Part shown: positions 43,581-51,493 of the stretch, piece by piece
Layout: the number at the start of each line of letters is the position of its first letter
Position numbering within the stretch: the first letter of the stretch is position 1
Assembly (NCBI RefSeq): GCF_026410505.1
Contig: NZ_JAPMIU010000001.1
Coordinates: 366,412-430,411, forward strand
Reading direction: 5' to 3'
DNA: 64,000 bases
From: Frateuria hangzhouensis
GTDB lineage: Bacteria; Pseudomonadota; Gammaproteobacteria; Xanthomonadales; Rhodanobacteraceae
Translations under genes and position numbers: made by a program
Notes under the pieces: generated by a model
Database searches by the model: none
The model's input: the letters and a program-made list of their open reading frames with translations, nothing else
What the model was told of the DNA's origin: nothing

Positions 43581-45848
43581 CTAGGGGGCGAGCTTGTGCG
43601 CCGCAGCCACCACGTCCGCCTCACCGGGCAACACCAGGAACGCCGCGCCCGCAAGCGGAGTGAACGTATCGGCGCCGACCACGCGCTCCAGCGGGGTGGC
43701 GCCCAGGCCTGCCTCCACGATCGCGGTGATCACGCCCTCGCCCACGCCGGCGCTCTTGCGGCCTTCGTCCAGCACCAGGATGCGCTTGGCCGTCTTCGCC
43801 TGCGCCGCGATGAAAGCGTCGTTGAGAGGTGCCAGCCAGCGCAGATCGACCACGCGCACCTTCCACTTGAGCTCCGCCTCGATCGTGCGCGCAGCGCGGA
43901 GCGCCATGGGCACGCCGTTGCCGAAGGTGAACACCACGAGGTCTTTCGCCTTCCCGTTGTAGACCCTGCCCTCGCCCAGCGGCATGGCTTCGCCCGGGGC
44001 GGGATAGACGAACTGCCACTGGCCGTCGCCGGGCTCGTACAGGTCCTTGGCCATGTACAACGCGATGGGTTCGAGGAAGGCGCAGACGCGTCCGTCCACC
44101 TTGGCCAGTGCGGTGAGCGTGCGCAGCATGGTGGCCGCATCGTCGCCGCGACTGGGGCAACCGACCACCAGGCCGGGGATGTCGCGCAATGCGGCGATCG
44201 AGTTGTCGTTGTGGAAGTGGCCGCCGAAGCCGCGCTGGTAACCCAGCGAGGCCACGCGCATCACCAGCGGGTTGCGGTACTGGTCGTTGGAGAAGAATTG
44301 CAGGCTGGCCGCCTCGCCGCGGATCTGGTCGGCGGCGTTGTGGAAGTAGGCCAGGTACTGGATCTCCGGGATCGGCAGCATGCCCATGTTGGCGTAGCCC
44401 TGGGCCAGGCCCAGGATGACCGTTTCGTCCAGCAGGGTGTTGAACACGCGGGTGTTCTTGAACGCTTTGTGGAGACCCTTGGTGACCGTGTAGACGCCGC
44501 CTTTCTGCGCCACGTCCTCGCCGAACAGCAGCGACTCCGGGTACTTGGCCATGATGTCGTGCAACGCCTGGCCAATCTGGATGGCCATGTGGCGCGGCGC
44601 CTGATTTTCCGGCAGCTTGTCGTCGCCGCCGAAGGCCCTCAGGCGGGCATCGCCGTAGTCGGCGCGCTCCGCTTCGGCCTTGACCTGGGCAGGCGTGTAC
44701 GGCGCCAGCGGCGTCATCACATCGTCCAGCCGATCGAGCTTGGGCCGGCGGTCGGCCTCCTCGGCGCCGGCGAAGCAGCGCTTGCGGGTGGCCTCATAAA
44801 GCGCCAACAGTTCGTCCTTCGAGTACAGGCCCGATTCCAGCGCGATCGCGGCCGAGCGCAGCAGCGGGTCGGTCGCCTCCACCGCGCACAGCTCCTCGAT
44901 GCTGCGCCATTCGATCTCGAAATCGGTGCCGGCATGGCCCATCACGCGGGTGGTCTTCAGGTGCAGGAAGGTCGGCCGGCGCGTGCTGCGGCAGTGCTCC
45001 ACCGCGCGCTGCACCTGCGCGTAACCGTCGGCCAGGTCCAGACCGTCGGCGTAGAAATAGTCCAGGTCGGCGCGCGAGCGGTAGTTGGCGGCGACCCAAT
45101 CGGTCGGCGTCTTCACCGAGATGCCGATGCCGTTGTCCTCGCACACGAACAGCACCGGCGCGGGCAGCTTCTGGTAGGCCGTCCAGCCCGCGGCATTGAA
45201 GGCGGTCTGCGCCGTCGCGTGGTTGGACGAGGCATCGCCGAACGAGCAGATCGCGATGGAATCGTCCGGCACCGGCAACTGGTGGCCGATGCGCCGGGCG
45301 TGGTCGATCGCGACCGCGGTGCCCAGCGCCTTGGGCAGGTGCGAGGCGATGGTGGAGGTCTGCGGCAGCACCCACAACGGCTTCGAACCCCATACCTTGT
45401 GGCGGCCGCCGGAGGCCGGATCGTCCTTGCTGGCGGCGAAGGAGAGTGCCGAATCCATGACCGGATCCATGCCCGGCAGCTTGCGGAAGCGCTCGGCCAT
45501 GAAGCCGCCGGAGCGGTAGTGCAGGAACGCCGGATCGGTGTGGCGGGTCAGCCGCGCCACCATCGCGTTGCCTTCGTGGCCGGACGAACCGATCGTGTAG
45601 AACACTTTGTTCTGCACGCGCAGCACCCGCGCCATCAGGTCCAGGTGGCGGCTGATGAATTGCGATTCCATCAACTCGCGAAAGCCTTGCGCATCCAGCG
45701 CACTGCCCGGCAGCACCGATTCGTCGTCTCGCGGCGCCGTGCGCACCTCGCCTTCCCACAGCTTCACGAACTCGGTGAAGTTCTGGTCGACGACTTCGGC
45801 GCGGTTGAAGCCTTTATGGCGGGCAGTGATGGGGAATGGGAGGGACAT
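43581..45848 (-). CDS. fused alpha/beta thiamine-diphosphate dehydrogenase E1
   Basis: A 755-residue 2-oxo acid dehydrogenase E1 carrying alpha and beta subunits in one chain. The alpha half (1-~370) has the ThDP motif CSFGDASSNHATAQTAFNAA ... VCEDNGIGIS. The beta half (~400-755) has LLFGEDVAQKGGVYTVTKGL, RVFNTLLDE, and a C-terminal transketolase domain (VRVVDLRWLAPLN, LDEGRKSAGVGEGV). Branched-chain 2-oxo acid or pyruvate-like substrates are both possible. No E2 or E3 gene is adjacent, so the complex must be completed from elsewhere. Confidence 0.9.
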   Translation of the reverse strand: MSLPFPITARHKGFNRAEVVDQNFTEFVKLWEGEVRTAPRDDESVLPGSALDAQGFRELMESQFISRHLDLMARVLRVQNKVFYTIGSSGHEGNAMVARLTRHTDPAFLHYRSGGFMAERFRKLPGMDPVMDSALSFAASKDDPASGGRHKVWGSKPLWVLPQTSTIASHLPKALGTAVAIDHARRIGHQLPVPDDSIAICSFGDASSNHATAQTAFNAAGWTAYQKLPAPVLFVCEDNGIGISVKTPTDWVAANYRSRADLDYFYADGLDLADGYAQVQRAVEHCRSTRRPTFLHLKTTRVMGHAGTDFEIEWRSIEELCAVEATDPLLRSAAIALESGLYSKDELLALYEATRKRCFAGAEEADRRPKLDRLDDVMTPLAPYTPAQVKAEAERADYGDARLRAFGGDDKLPENQAPRHMAIQIGQALHDIMAKYPESLLFGEDVAQKGGVYTVTKGLHKAFKNTRVFNTLLDETVILGLAQGYANMGMLPIPEIQYLAYFHNAADQIRGEAASLQFFSNDQYRNPLVMRVASLGYQRGFGGHFHNDNSIAALRDIPGLVVGCPSRGDDAATMLRTLTALAKVDGRVCAFLEPIALYMAKDLYEPGDGQWQFVYPAPGEAMPLGEGRVYNGKAKDLVVFTFGNGVPMALRAARTIEAELKWKVRVVDLRWLAPLNDAFIAAQAKTAKRILVLDEGRKSAGVGEGVITAIVEAGLGATPLERVVGADTFTPLAGAAFLVLPGEADVVAAAHKLAP

Positions 45849-45885
45849 GGCGTGATCTATGCGAAGAAGGTAGAGGACGTGTTTC

Positions 45886-45957
45886 GTAGGAGCCCACTTG
45901 TGGGCGATGCTCTTGGCGGCGGCCGACCAGAAGCATCGCCCACAAGTGAGCCCCTAC
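45886..45957. repeat. REPIN, GTAGGAG/CCCACTTGTGGGCGATG family
   Basis: Bounded by GTAG (45886) and CTAC (45957), with arms GGAGCCCACTTGTGGGCGATG-type (first 20 bases GGAGCCCACTTGTGGGCGAT) and CATCGCCCACAAGTGAGCCC. It is 11 bases past the GST stop and is the third copy of this family in the window. Confidence 0.85.
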
Positions 45958-45968
45958 AAGGGAGGCGA

Positions 45969-46571
45969 TCAGTGTTGCATGGGCGTGTGCCCCGGCTGCG
46001 TCCGCACGCGGGCCAACCAGGCAAGGATGCCCGGATAGGGCGACAGGTCGAACCCACCATCGCCGGCGCAATGGGTATAGGCGTAGAGCGCAATGTCGGC
46101 CAGCCCGTAACGCCCGCCCACGAACCATTCGCGACCGGCCAGGTGCTGCTCCATCACCCCCAGCACGCCCTTGCCGCGCTCGAGCAGCGCCGGCAGCTCG
46201 CCTTGTCGCGCATGCCCGGCCGGCAACCAGCCCCGGATGAAGCGCGCCACCGCGATGCACGGCTCGTGGCTGTACTGCTCGAAGAACAGCCACTGCAGCG
46301 TCTGCGCGCGCAACCAAGGGTCGTCGGGCCAGAACGCGGTGCCCTCGGCGAGATAGCACAGGATCGCGTCCGACTCCGCCAGCCGCCGGCCATCCTCCAG
46401 CTCCAGCAGCGGCACCTTGCCGTTGGGGTTCATCGCCAGGTATTCGGGTGTGCGCGTCGCGCCATGCGCGCTGTCGACATCGATCCAGCGGTAATCGCGG
46501 CCCAGCTGGTCGAGCAGCAACTGCAGCTTGTAGCAGTTGCCGGAGGCACGCATGCCGTAGATGGTGATCAT
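45969..46571 (-). CDS. glutathione S-transferase family protein
   Basis: A 200-residue GST. N-terminal thioredoxin-fold: MITIYGMRASGNCYKLQLLL with catalytic-type Ser/Cys near residue 10-13, KVPLLELEDGRRLAESDAIL (cis-Pro and the ESDAI glutathione gamma-glutamyl site). The C-terminal domain has FVGGRYGLADIALYAYTH. The ATG overlaps the GNAT stop (ATGA), so the two are translated together. Role is probably detoxification; substrate unknown. Confidence 0.9.
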   Translation of the reverse strand: MITIYGMRASGNCYKLQLLLDQLGRDYRWIDVDSAHGATRTPEYLAMNPNGKVPLLELEDGRRLAESDAILCYLAEGTAFWPDDPWLRAQTLQWLFFEQYSHEPCIAVARFIRGWLPAGHARQGELPALLERGKGVLGVMEQHLAGREWFVGGRYGLADIALYAYTHCAGDGGFDLSPYPGILAWLARVRTQPGHTPMQH

Positions 46572-47119
46572 GCGTTCGCGCTCCGCCGGGCGATCCACTG
46601 CTGCCGCGTCTGGCCCCATATCTCGGTCGGCTCGCGCTCGTAGGGTGGTGGCAGCCTGCCCGGGCCGCGGTTGGTCGAACCGAGCCGTTGCGCGAGCGCC
46701 TGCGAAGGCTTGTTCTCCGGATGGATCGAGTGGATGACCTCGCTCCAGCCCAGATTGTCGAACGCCCAGTCGATCGCGGCGATGGCACCCTCGACGGCGT
46801 AACCCTTGCCCCACGCGGCGCGCGCCAGGCCCCAACCGACCTCGGTGCCCGGCCAGCCGTCGGGGAACCACGGGCCGAGCCGACCGATCCAGTGGCCGCT
46901 GGCCTTTTCGATCACCGAGAACATGGAGAAGCCCTGGATCGTCCAGGCGCCGGCCGATGCCAGGAAGCCGCGCCAGGCCAGCGCGCGTGGTTGCTGCCCG
47001 CCGATGAAGCGGGCCGCTTCCAGGTCGGCCATGTTGGCCGCGTAGGCATCGAAGTCCTCGATGCGCGGCGGCCGCAGGATCAGGCGGTCGGTTTCGATGC
47101 GGATGTCCGGAACGTGCAA
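46568..47119 (-). CDS. GNAT family acetyltransferase (RimJ/RimL type)
   Basis: A 183-residue acetyltransferase. Start region DIRIETDRLILRPPRIEDFDA is typical of the RimJ/RimL branch, and motif A is VGWGLARAAWGKGYAVEGA (about 92-110), followed by SIHPENKPSQALAQRLG. The start is a TTG with AAGGAG 8 bases upstream. It acts on an unknown amine substrate. Coupled to the GST gene downstream. Confidence 0.9.
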   Translation of the reverse strand: MHVPDIRIETDRLILRPPRIEDFDAYAANMADLEAARFIGGQQPRALAWRGFLASAGAWTIQGFSMFSVIEKASGHWIGRLGPWFPDGWPGTEVGWGLARAAWGKGYAVEGAIAAIDWAFDNLGWSEVIHSIHPENKPSQALAQRLGSTNRGPGRLPPPYEREPTEIWGQTRQQWIARRSANA

Positions 47120-47205
47120 GGCCTGGCTCCTTGAAGAGAGGATTCGGCTTGCCGCAGGTTTTGCCCTTGCGACATGGCCGAACCCTCATCCGTGGCTACG
47201 CGCCA

Positions 47206-47226
47206 CCTTCTCCCGGAGGGAGAAGG
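47206..47226. repeat. CCTTCTCCC/GGGAGAAGG hairpin element
   Basis: A perfect 9-bp stem with a GGA loop, close to the hairpin at 27832-27854. It lies 5 bases past the glutaryl-CoA dehydrogenase stop codon. Without a T-tract its role as terminator is uncertain. Confidence 0.55.
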
Positions 47227-47230
47227 AACA

Positions 47231-48400
47231 TCAGAACGCGTTGATGCCGGTCAGTTCGCGGCCGACCACCAACTGGTGCACCGTCTCGGTGCCCTCGTAG
47301 GTGATCACCGATTCGAGGTTCAGCGCGTGGCGGATGGCCGAGTGCTCGGTAGTGATGCCGGCACCGCCGAGGATGTCGCGGCAGTCGCGCGCGATGTCGA
47401 TGGCCATGCGGCAGTTGTTCCACTTGGCCAGCGAAACCTGGGTCGGCTGCATGGTGCCGGCATCCTTCAGGCGGCCGAGCTGCAGCGAGAGCAGTTGCGC
47501 GGTGGTGATGCGGCGGGCCATGTCGGCCATCTTCAACTGCACGGCCTGGTTGGAGGCCAGCGGCCGGCCGAACAGGATGCGCTCGGCGGTGTAGTCGAGC
47601 ACTTCCTTCAGGCACGCCTGCGCGGCGCCGATCGGGCCCCAGGTGATGCCGTAGCGGGCCTGCGTGAGGCAGCCCAGCGGGCCCTTCAGGCCTTTCACGT
47701 TGGGCAGGCGGCTGGCTTCGGGCACGCGCACGTTGTCGAAGAACAGTGCGCTGGTGACCGAGGCGCGCAGGCTCATCTTCTTGTGCACTTCCTGCGCGGT
47801 GAAACCCTTGGTGTCCGTCGGCACGATGAAGCCCTGGATGCCGTCCTCGGTCTGTGCCCAGACGATCGCGATGTGGGCCAGGTTGCCGTTGGTGATCCAC
47901 ATCTTGGCGCCGTTGATGACCCAGTCGCCGCCGTCCTTTTTGGCGTTGGTCTTCATGTTGGCCGGGTCGGAGCCGCCGTGCGGCTCGGTCAGGCCGAAGC
48001 AGCCGATCACCTCGCCCGCCGCCATCTTCGGCAGGTAGTGCGCCTTCTGCTCTTCGGTGCCGTAGGCATAGATCGGGTACATGCACAGCGAACTCTGCAC
48101 CGAGGCGAAGCTGCGCAGGCCCGAATCGCCGCGCTCCAGTTCCTGGCAGATCAGGCCATAGCTCACGCCGTTCATACCGGCGCAGCCGTACTTTTCCGGA
48201 ATCGTCGCGCCGAGCAGGCCCAGGTTGGCGATCTCCGGGATCAGCTCCTTCGGAAAGCGGGCCTGGTCGAAGCAGTCGCCGATGATCGGCAGCACCTTCT
48301 CGTCGACGAAGCGGCCGACGGTGTCCTGCACCATGCGCTCCTCGTCGGTGAGCAGCGAGCGGACGTCGTACAGGTCGAGCGGATCGAGGCGGGCGGCCAT
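47231..48400 (-). CDS. gcdH: glutaryl-CoA dehydrogenase
   Basis: A 389-residue FAD acyl-CoA dehydrogenase converting glutaryl-CoA to crotonyl-CoA with decarboxylation, in lysine and tryptophan catabolism. Diagnostic features: RSFASVQSSL with the glutaryl-binding Arg, LTEPHGGSDPANMKTNAKK, WITNGNLAHIAIVWA, and the catalytic Glu in TYEGTETVHQLVVGRELTG. Start MAARLDPLDLYDVRSLLTDEE. Divergent from the EamA transporter. Confidence 0.94.
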   Translation of the reverse strand: MAARLDPLDLYDVRSLLTDEERMVQDTVGRFVDEKVLPIIGDCFDQARFPKELIPEIANLGLLGATIPEKYGCAGMNGVSYGLICQELERGDSGLRSFASVQSSLCMYPIYAYGTEEQKAHYLPKMAAGEVIGCFGLTEPHGGSDPANMKTNAKKDGGDWVINGAKMWITNGNLAHIAIVWAQTEDGIQGFIVPTDTKGFTAQEVHKKMSLRASVTSALFFDNVRVPEASRLPNVKGLKGPLGCLTQARYGITWGPIGAAQACLKEVLDYTAERILFGRPLASNQAVQLKMADMARRITTAQLLSLQLGRLKDAGTMQPTQVSLAKWNNCRMAIDIARDCRDILGGAGITTEHSAIRHALNLESVITYEGTETVHQLVVGRELTGINAF

Positions 48401-48518
48401 GCTGGGTTCCGTTGAAGGGACAAGCCCGGCATTCTACCGCCCGTGGCGGCGGCAGGTCATGCCGGGACCGCTACCGGCCCGCGGCCGCCTGCCGCTTTCG
48501 TCCAATCTTCGGATCCCC

Positions 48519-49394
48519 ATGCTCAAGGGCGTACTCCTCGGTTTTGCCTGCTACGCCGCCTATGCGATCAGCGATGCCTTCGTCAAATCGCTGCACGGCA
48601 CGCTGCCGGCGTTCGAGGCGGTGTTCTTCGGGGCTGTACTGGGGCTGGTGGCGATTCCCTTCATCCGCAAGCCCGGCGACCGCTGGCACGAGGTGTTCGT
48701 CGCCAGGCGCCCGTCGCTGTGGTGGATCCGTGCGGTGACCGGCGCGGCCACCAATTTGTCGGCCGTGGTGGCGTTCACGCACCTGCCGATGGCCGAGGCG
48801 TTCGCGCTGATCTTCCTGATGCCGATCTTCGTGACCGTGCTTTCGGTGATTTTTCTCAAGGAACACGTGGGCTGGCGCCGCTGGTCGGCGGTCCTGGCGG
48901 GCTTTATCGGCGTGCTGGTGGTGCTGCGCCCGGGCTTCCGCCAGCTGGGCGTAGGCCACTTCGCAGCGATGACCTGCGGGATGGCCGGCGCGATCTCGAT
49001 GGTCGCGCTGCGCAAGGCCGGAGCACACGAAAAGCGCATCAGCCTGTACGGCGCCGGGGTGATCGGCCCGCTGGCGATCGGCGGCCTGCTGACGCTGACC
49101 TCGTTCACCTGGCCAAGCCTGTACCAGTGGTGGCTGCTGGCCGGCTACGGCCTGCTCGCCGGGCTGGCCGGCGTGCTGCTGATGCTGGCCACCCAGCTCA
49201 TTCCCGCCAACCGCGTGGCGCCGACCCAGTACAGCCAGATGCTGTGGGCGATCGGCTTTGGCTACTGGCTGTTCGGCGATTCGCTGGACTGGCCGATGCT
49301 GGCCGGCATCGTGCTGATCCTGGGCGCCGGATTGTTCACCCTGGTGCGCGAGGACCAGGTGACCGGCTGGTGGCGGCGGATCAAGCTGGTTTGA
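48519..49394 (+). CDS. EamA/DMT superfamily transporter
   Basis: A 291-residue protein with ten transmembrane helices in two EamA repeats, the first beginning VLLGFACYAAYAISDAFVKSL and the second around GMAGAISMVALRKAGAHEKR. Drug/metabolite transporter family; substrate unknown, possibly an exporter of an amino acid or nucleotide metabolite. The ATG has only a weak ribosome-binding site. It is convergent with the 5'-nucleotidase. Confidence 0.9.
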   Translation: MLKGVLLGFACYAAYAISDAFVKSLHGTLPAFEAVFFGAVLGLVAIPFIRKPGDRWHEVFVARRPSLWWIRAVTGAATNLSAVVAFTHLPMAEAFALIFLMPIFVTVLSVIFLKEHVGWRRWSAVLAGFIGVLVVLRPGFRQLGVGHFAAMTCGMAGAISMVALRKAGAHEKRISLYGAGVIGPLAIGGLLTLTSFTWPSLYQWWLLAGYGLLAGLAGVLLMLATQLIPANRVAPTQYSQMLWAIGFGYWLFGDSLDWPMLAGIVLILGAGLFTLVREDQVTGWWRRIKLV

Positions 49395-49525
49395 ATCACC
49401 GCAGGGATGGCTGGCAGGACCGAGGCGCGCCAGCCCTCCAGCCAGTCGGCGCCACCCCAGCGCAGCACCCACAGGGCGAATAGGCAGTCGGTGGCGAACA
49501 GCAGCGTCCAGCTCGCCAGGTTCAT
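49262..49525 (-). CDS. possible small membrane protein (uncertain)
   Basis: An 87-codon frame just 14 bases after the 5'-nucleotidase stop on the same strand. The first 30 residues look like a real transmembrane segment with flanking Trp (MNLASWTLLFATDCLFALWV, then RWGGADWLEGWRA), and CGAGG lies 6 bases before the ATG. The second half overlaps the eamA gene antisense and has no protein-like character, so the true 3' end may be a frameshift earlier or the whole frame spurious. Confidence 0.3.
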   Translation of the reverse strand: MNLASWTLLFATDCLFALWVLRWGGADWLEGWRASVLPAIPAVIQTSLIRRHQPVTWSSRTRVNNPAPRISTMPASIGQSSESPNSQ

Positions 49526-49539
49526 GGACGCCTCGTGGC

Positions 49540-50463
49540 TCAGCGGTTGCTGACGCCGTGCGGCACGTGGCCGGTGGCGACGTGTTTGCGCGCCGATTCC
49601 ACGTTGGCGGGGGAATCGTCGAAGAAGATGTCGGCGCCGAAAGCATCCAGGAACGGGCCCTTGTCGCGGCCTCCCAGGAACAGCGCCTCGTCGATGCGCA
49701 CGCCCCAGCGGCGCAGGGTCAGGATCACGCGCTTGTGCGCCGGCGCCGATCGGGCGGTGACCAGCGCGGTGCGGATCGGCGAATCTTCCGCCGGAAAGGC
49801 GGTCTGCAGGCGGTGCAGCGCGGTCAGGAAACCACGGAACGGGCCGACCGAAAGCGGCTCGGCAGCGTGCTCGGTCTCTCGCCGGTGGAAGGCTTCCAGA
49901 CCCTCCTCGCGGGACACCCGTTCGCCCTCGTCGCCAAAGATCACCGCGTCGCCGTCAAAGGCGATGCGCAGCTGCTCGCTGGCACGAGGCGGCGCGGTGC
50001 TGGGCAGGATGGTGGCGGCCGCGACGCCCGCGGCGAGCGCGCGGCCGACGTCTTCGGCGTTGGCCGACAGGAACAGATCGGCCTTGAACGGCGCGATGTA
50101 ATCCGACGTGGGAGCGCCGCTGGTGAAGGCCGCGCGGCTGATCTCCATGCCGTAGTGCTGGATCGCATTGAAGATGCGCAGGCCGGTATCGCCGGAATTG
50201 CGCGAAAGCAGGATCACCTCCACGGGTGGCACATCGCCGGCCAGCCTGTTCAAGCCCAGCAGCTTCTGCACCAGCGGAAAGGCCACGCCCGGCTTGAGGA
50301 GCTGGTCCTCGTGCTCGATCTGGAAGCGGCGATAGGCGTCCAGGCCGTCGCGCTCGAACAACGCGTGGCTGTCGCCCAGATCGAACAGCGCGCGCGAGGA
50401 GATGGCAACGACCAGGCGATTGTCGGTGCTTGCGCCGGGGTCATGGGCGTCGGGGATGGTCAT
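49540..50463 (-). CDS. 5'-nucleotidase (PF06189 type)
   Basis: A 307-residue cytosolic 5'-nucleotidase of the HAD-like PF06189 group. Typical segments are LVVAISSRALFDLGDSHALF (N-terminal motif with Asp), VILLSRNSGDTGLRIF, SGAPTSDYIAPFKADLFLSAN and IAFDGDAVIFGDEGERV. The C-terminal FLGGRDKGPFLDAFGADIFFDD corresponds to the late HAD acidic motif. It dephosphorylates nucleoside monophosphates. It lies 98 bases upstream of nadK's 3' end on the same strand. Confidence 0.9.
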   Translation of the reverse strand: MTIPDAHDPGASTDNRLVVAISSRALFDLGDSHALFERDGLDAYRRFQIEHEDQLLKPGVAFPLVQKLLGLNRLAGDVPPVEVILLSRNSGDTGLRIFNAIQHYGMEISRAAFTSGAPTSDYIAPFKADLFLSANAEDVGRALAAGVAAATILPSTAPPRASEQLRIAFDGDAVIFGDEGERVSREEGLEAFHRRETEHAAEPLSVGPFRGFLTALHRLQTAFPAEDSPIRTALVTARSAPAHKRVILTLRRWGVRIDEALFLGGRDKGPFLDAFGADIFFDDSPANVESARKHVATGHVPHGVSNR

Positions 50464-50561
50464 GGGCTCAATCTAGCAAAGGAGCAAGTTCCGAGTGCGG
50501 AAGACCCTCCCTCTCCGCCAACCCCTTCCGGCGGGCCGGGAAGAGGGAGCAAAGGCCGCTG

Positions 50562-51323
50562 CTATTCCGCCGCAAACTGCTCATCGAGAATCCGCTGCTC
50601 CAGGTTGTGCTCCGGATCGAACAACAGCTTCACGCCGCACTCCTCGGCCTGGCAGATCTTCACCACACGCACGTCGCGCACCTCGAGGAAGTCGGCGGTG
50701 GCGCTCACCGGCCGCTTGCCTGGTTCGAGCACGCGCAGCGTCACCTGCGTGCGATGCGGCAGGATCGCGCCGCGCCAGCGGCGGGGACGGAACGGGCTGA
50801 TCGGGGTGAGCGCCAGCACGTTGGCATCCAGCGGCAGGATCGGGCCGTGCGCAGAAAGGTTGTAGGCGGTGGAACCGGCCGGCGTGGCGACCATGATGCC
50901 GTCGCAGACCAGCGCGGGCAGCTTGACCGTGTCGTTGAGCTTCACTTCCAGATGCGCGGCCTGGTTGGTCTGGCGCAACAGCGACACTTCGTTGAACGCC
51001 AGCGCGAACTGCTCGTTGCCGGCGCCATCGATGGTGCGCATCTGCAGCGGGTAAAGCAGCGCGGCGTGGGCGCGTTCGATGCGCGCGGGCAGATCGTCAA
51101 GCTGGTGCTTGTTCATCAGGAAGCCGACGCGACCGAGCTTCATGCCGTAGACCGGCAGGTCGAGCGCGCGATGGGCATGCAGCGAACGCAGCATGAAGCC
51201 GTCGCCTCCCAGCGCCACGATCACCTCGGCCTCCAGCGGCGGCAGGTCGCCGTAGCGTTCGGCCAGCTTGCGGCGGGCCTGCTGGGCGACGGCGGTGTCG
51301 CTGGCGACGAAGGCGAAGCGCAT
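50562..51323 (-). CDS. nadK: NAD kinase
   Basis: A 253-residue short-form NAD kinase making NADP. The GGDG motif is VALGGDGFMLRSL (about 38-50). LGRVGFLMN, FNEVSLLR with the NE pair, ATPAGSTAYNLSAHGPILPL and FDPEHNLEQRILDEQF match xanthomonad NadK. It is the shorter type also seen in Xanthomonas. A repeat lies between it and the glutamate dehydrogenase. Confidence 0.95.
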   Translation of the reverse strand: MRFAFVASDTAVAQQARRKLAERYGDLPPLEAEVIVALGGDGFMLRSLHAHRALDLPVYGMKLGRVGFLMNKHQLDDLPARIERAHAALLYPLQMRTIDGAGNEQFALAFNEVSLLRQTNQAAHLEVKLNDTVKLPALVCDGIMVATPAGSTAYNLSAHGPILPLDANVLALTPISPFRPRRWRGAILPHRTQVTLRVLEPGKRPVSATADFLEVRDVRVVKICQAEECGVKLLFDPEHNLEQRILDEQFAAE

Positions 51324-51381
51324 GGGCGTCCGGCGTGGCGAGGGATGCTTCGAGCTTAGCGCAGCCCATGGTGATCCAGCA

Positions 51382-51491
51382 GATTTGCTCCCTCCCCTGC
51401 TTGCAGGGGAGGGTCGGGGAGGGGTGCTTTTACGCTCCGGGCGAGCTACCTCCTCCCGACATCCCCCTGCAAGCAGGGGGAGGAGCAAATC
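51382..51491. repeat. 110-bp inverted-repeat element GATTTGCTCC ... GGAGCAAATC
   Basis: The left end GATTTGCTCCCTCCCCTGCT (start) and the right end AGCAGGGGGAGGAGCAAATC are near-perfect complements; each also contains the palindrome CCCCTGCTTGCAGGGG or CCCCTGCAAGCAGGGG. The right end abuts the NAD-glutamate dehydrogenase stop region (51494). Confidence 0.75.
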
Positions 51492-51493
51492 CA

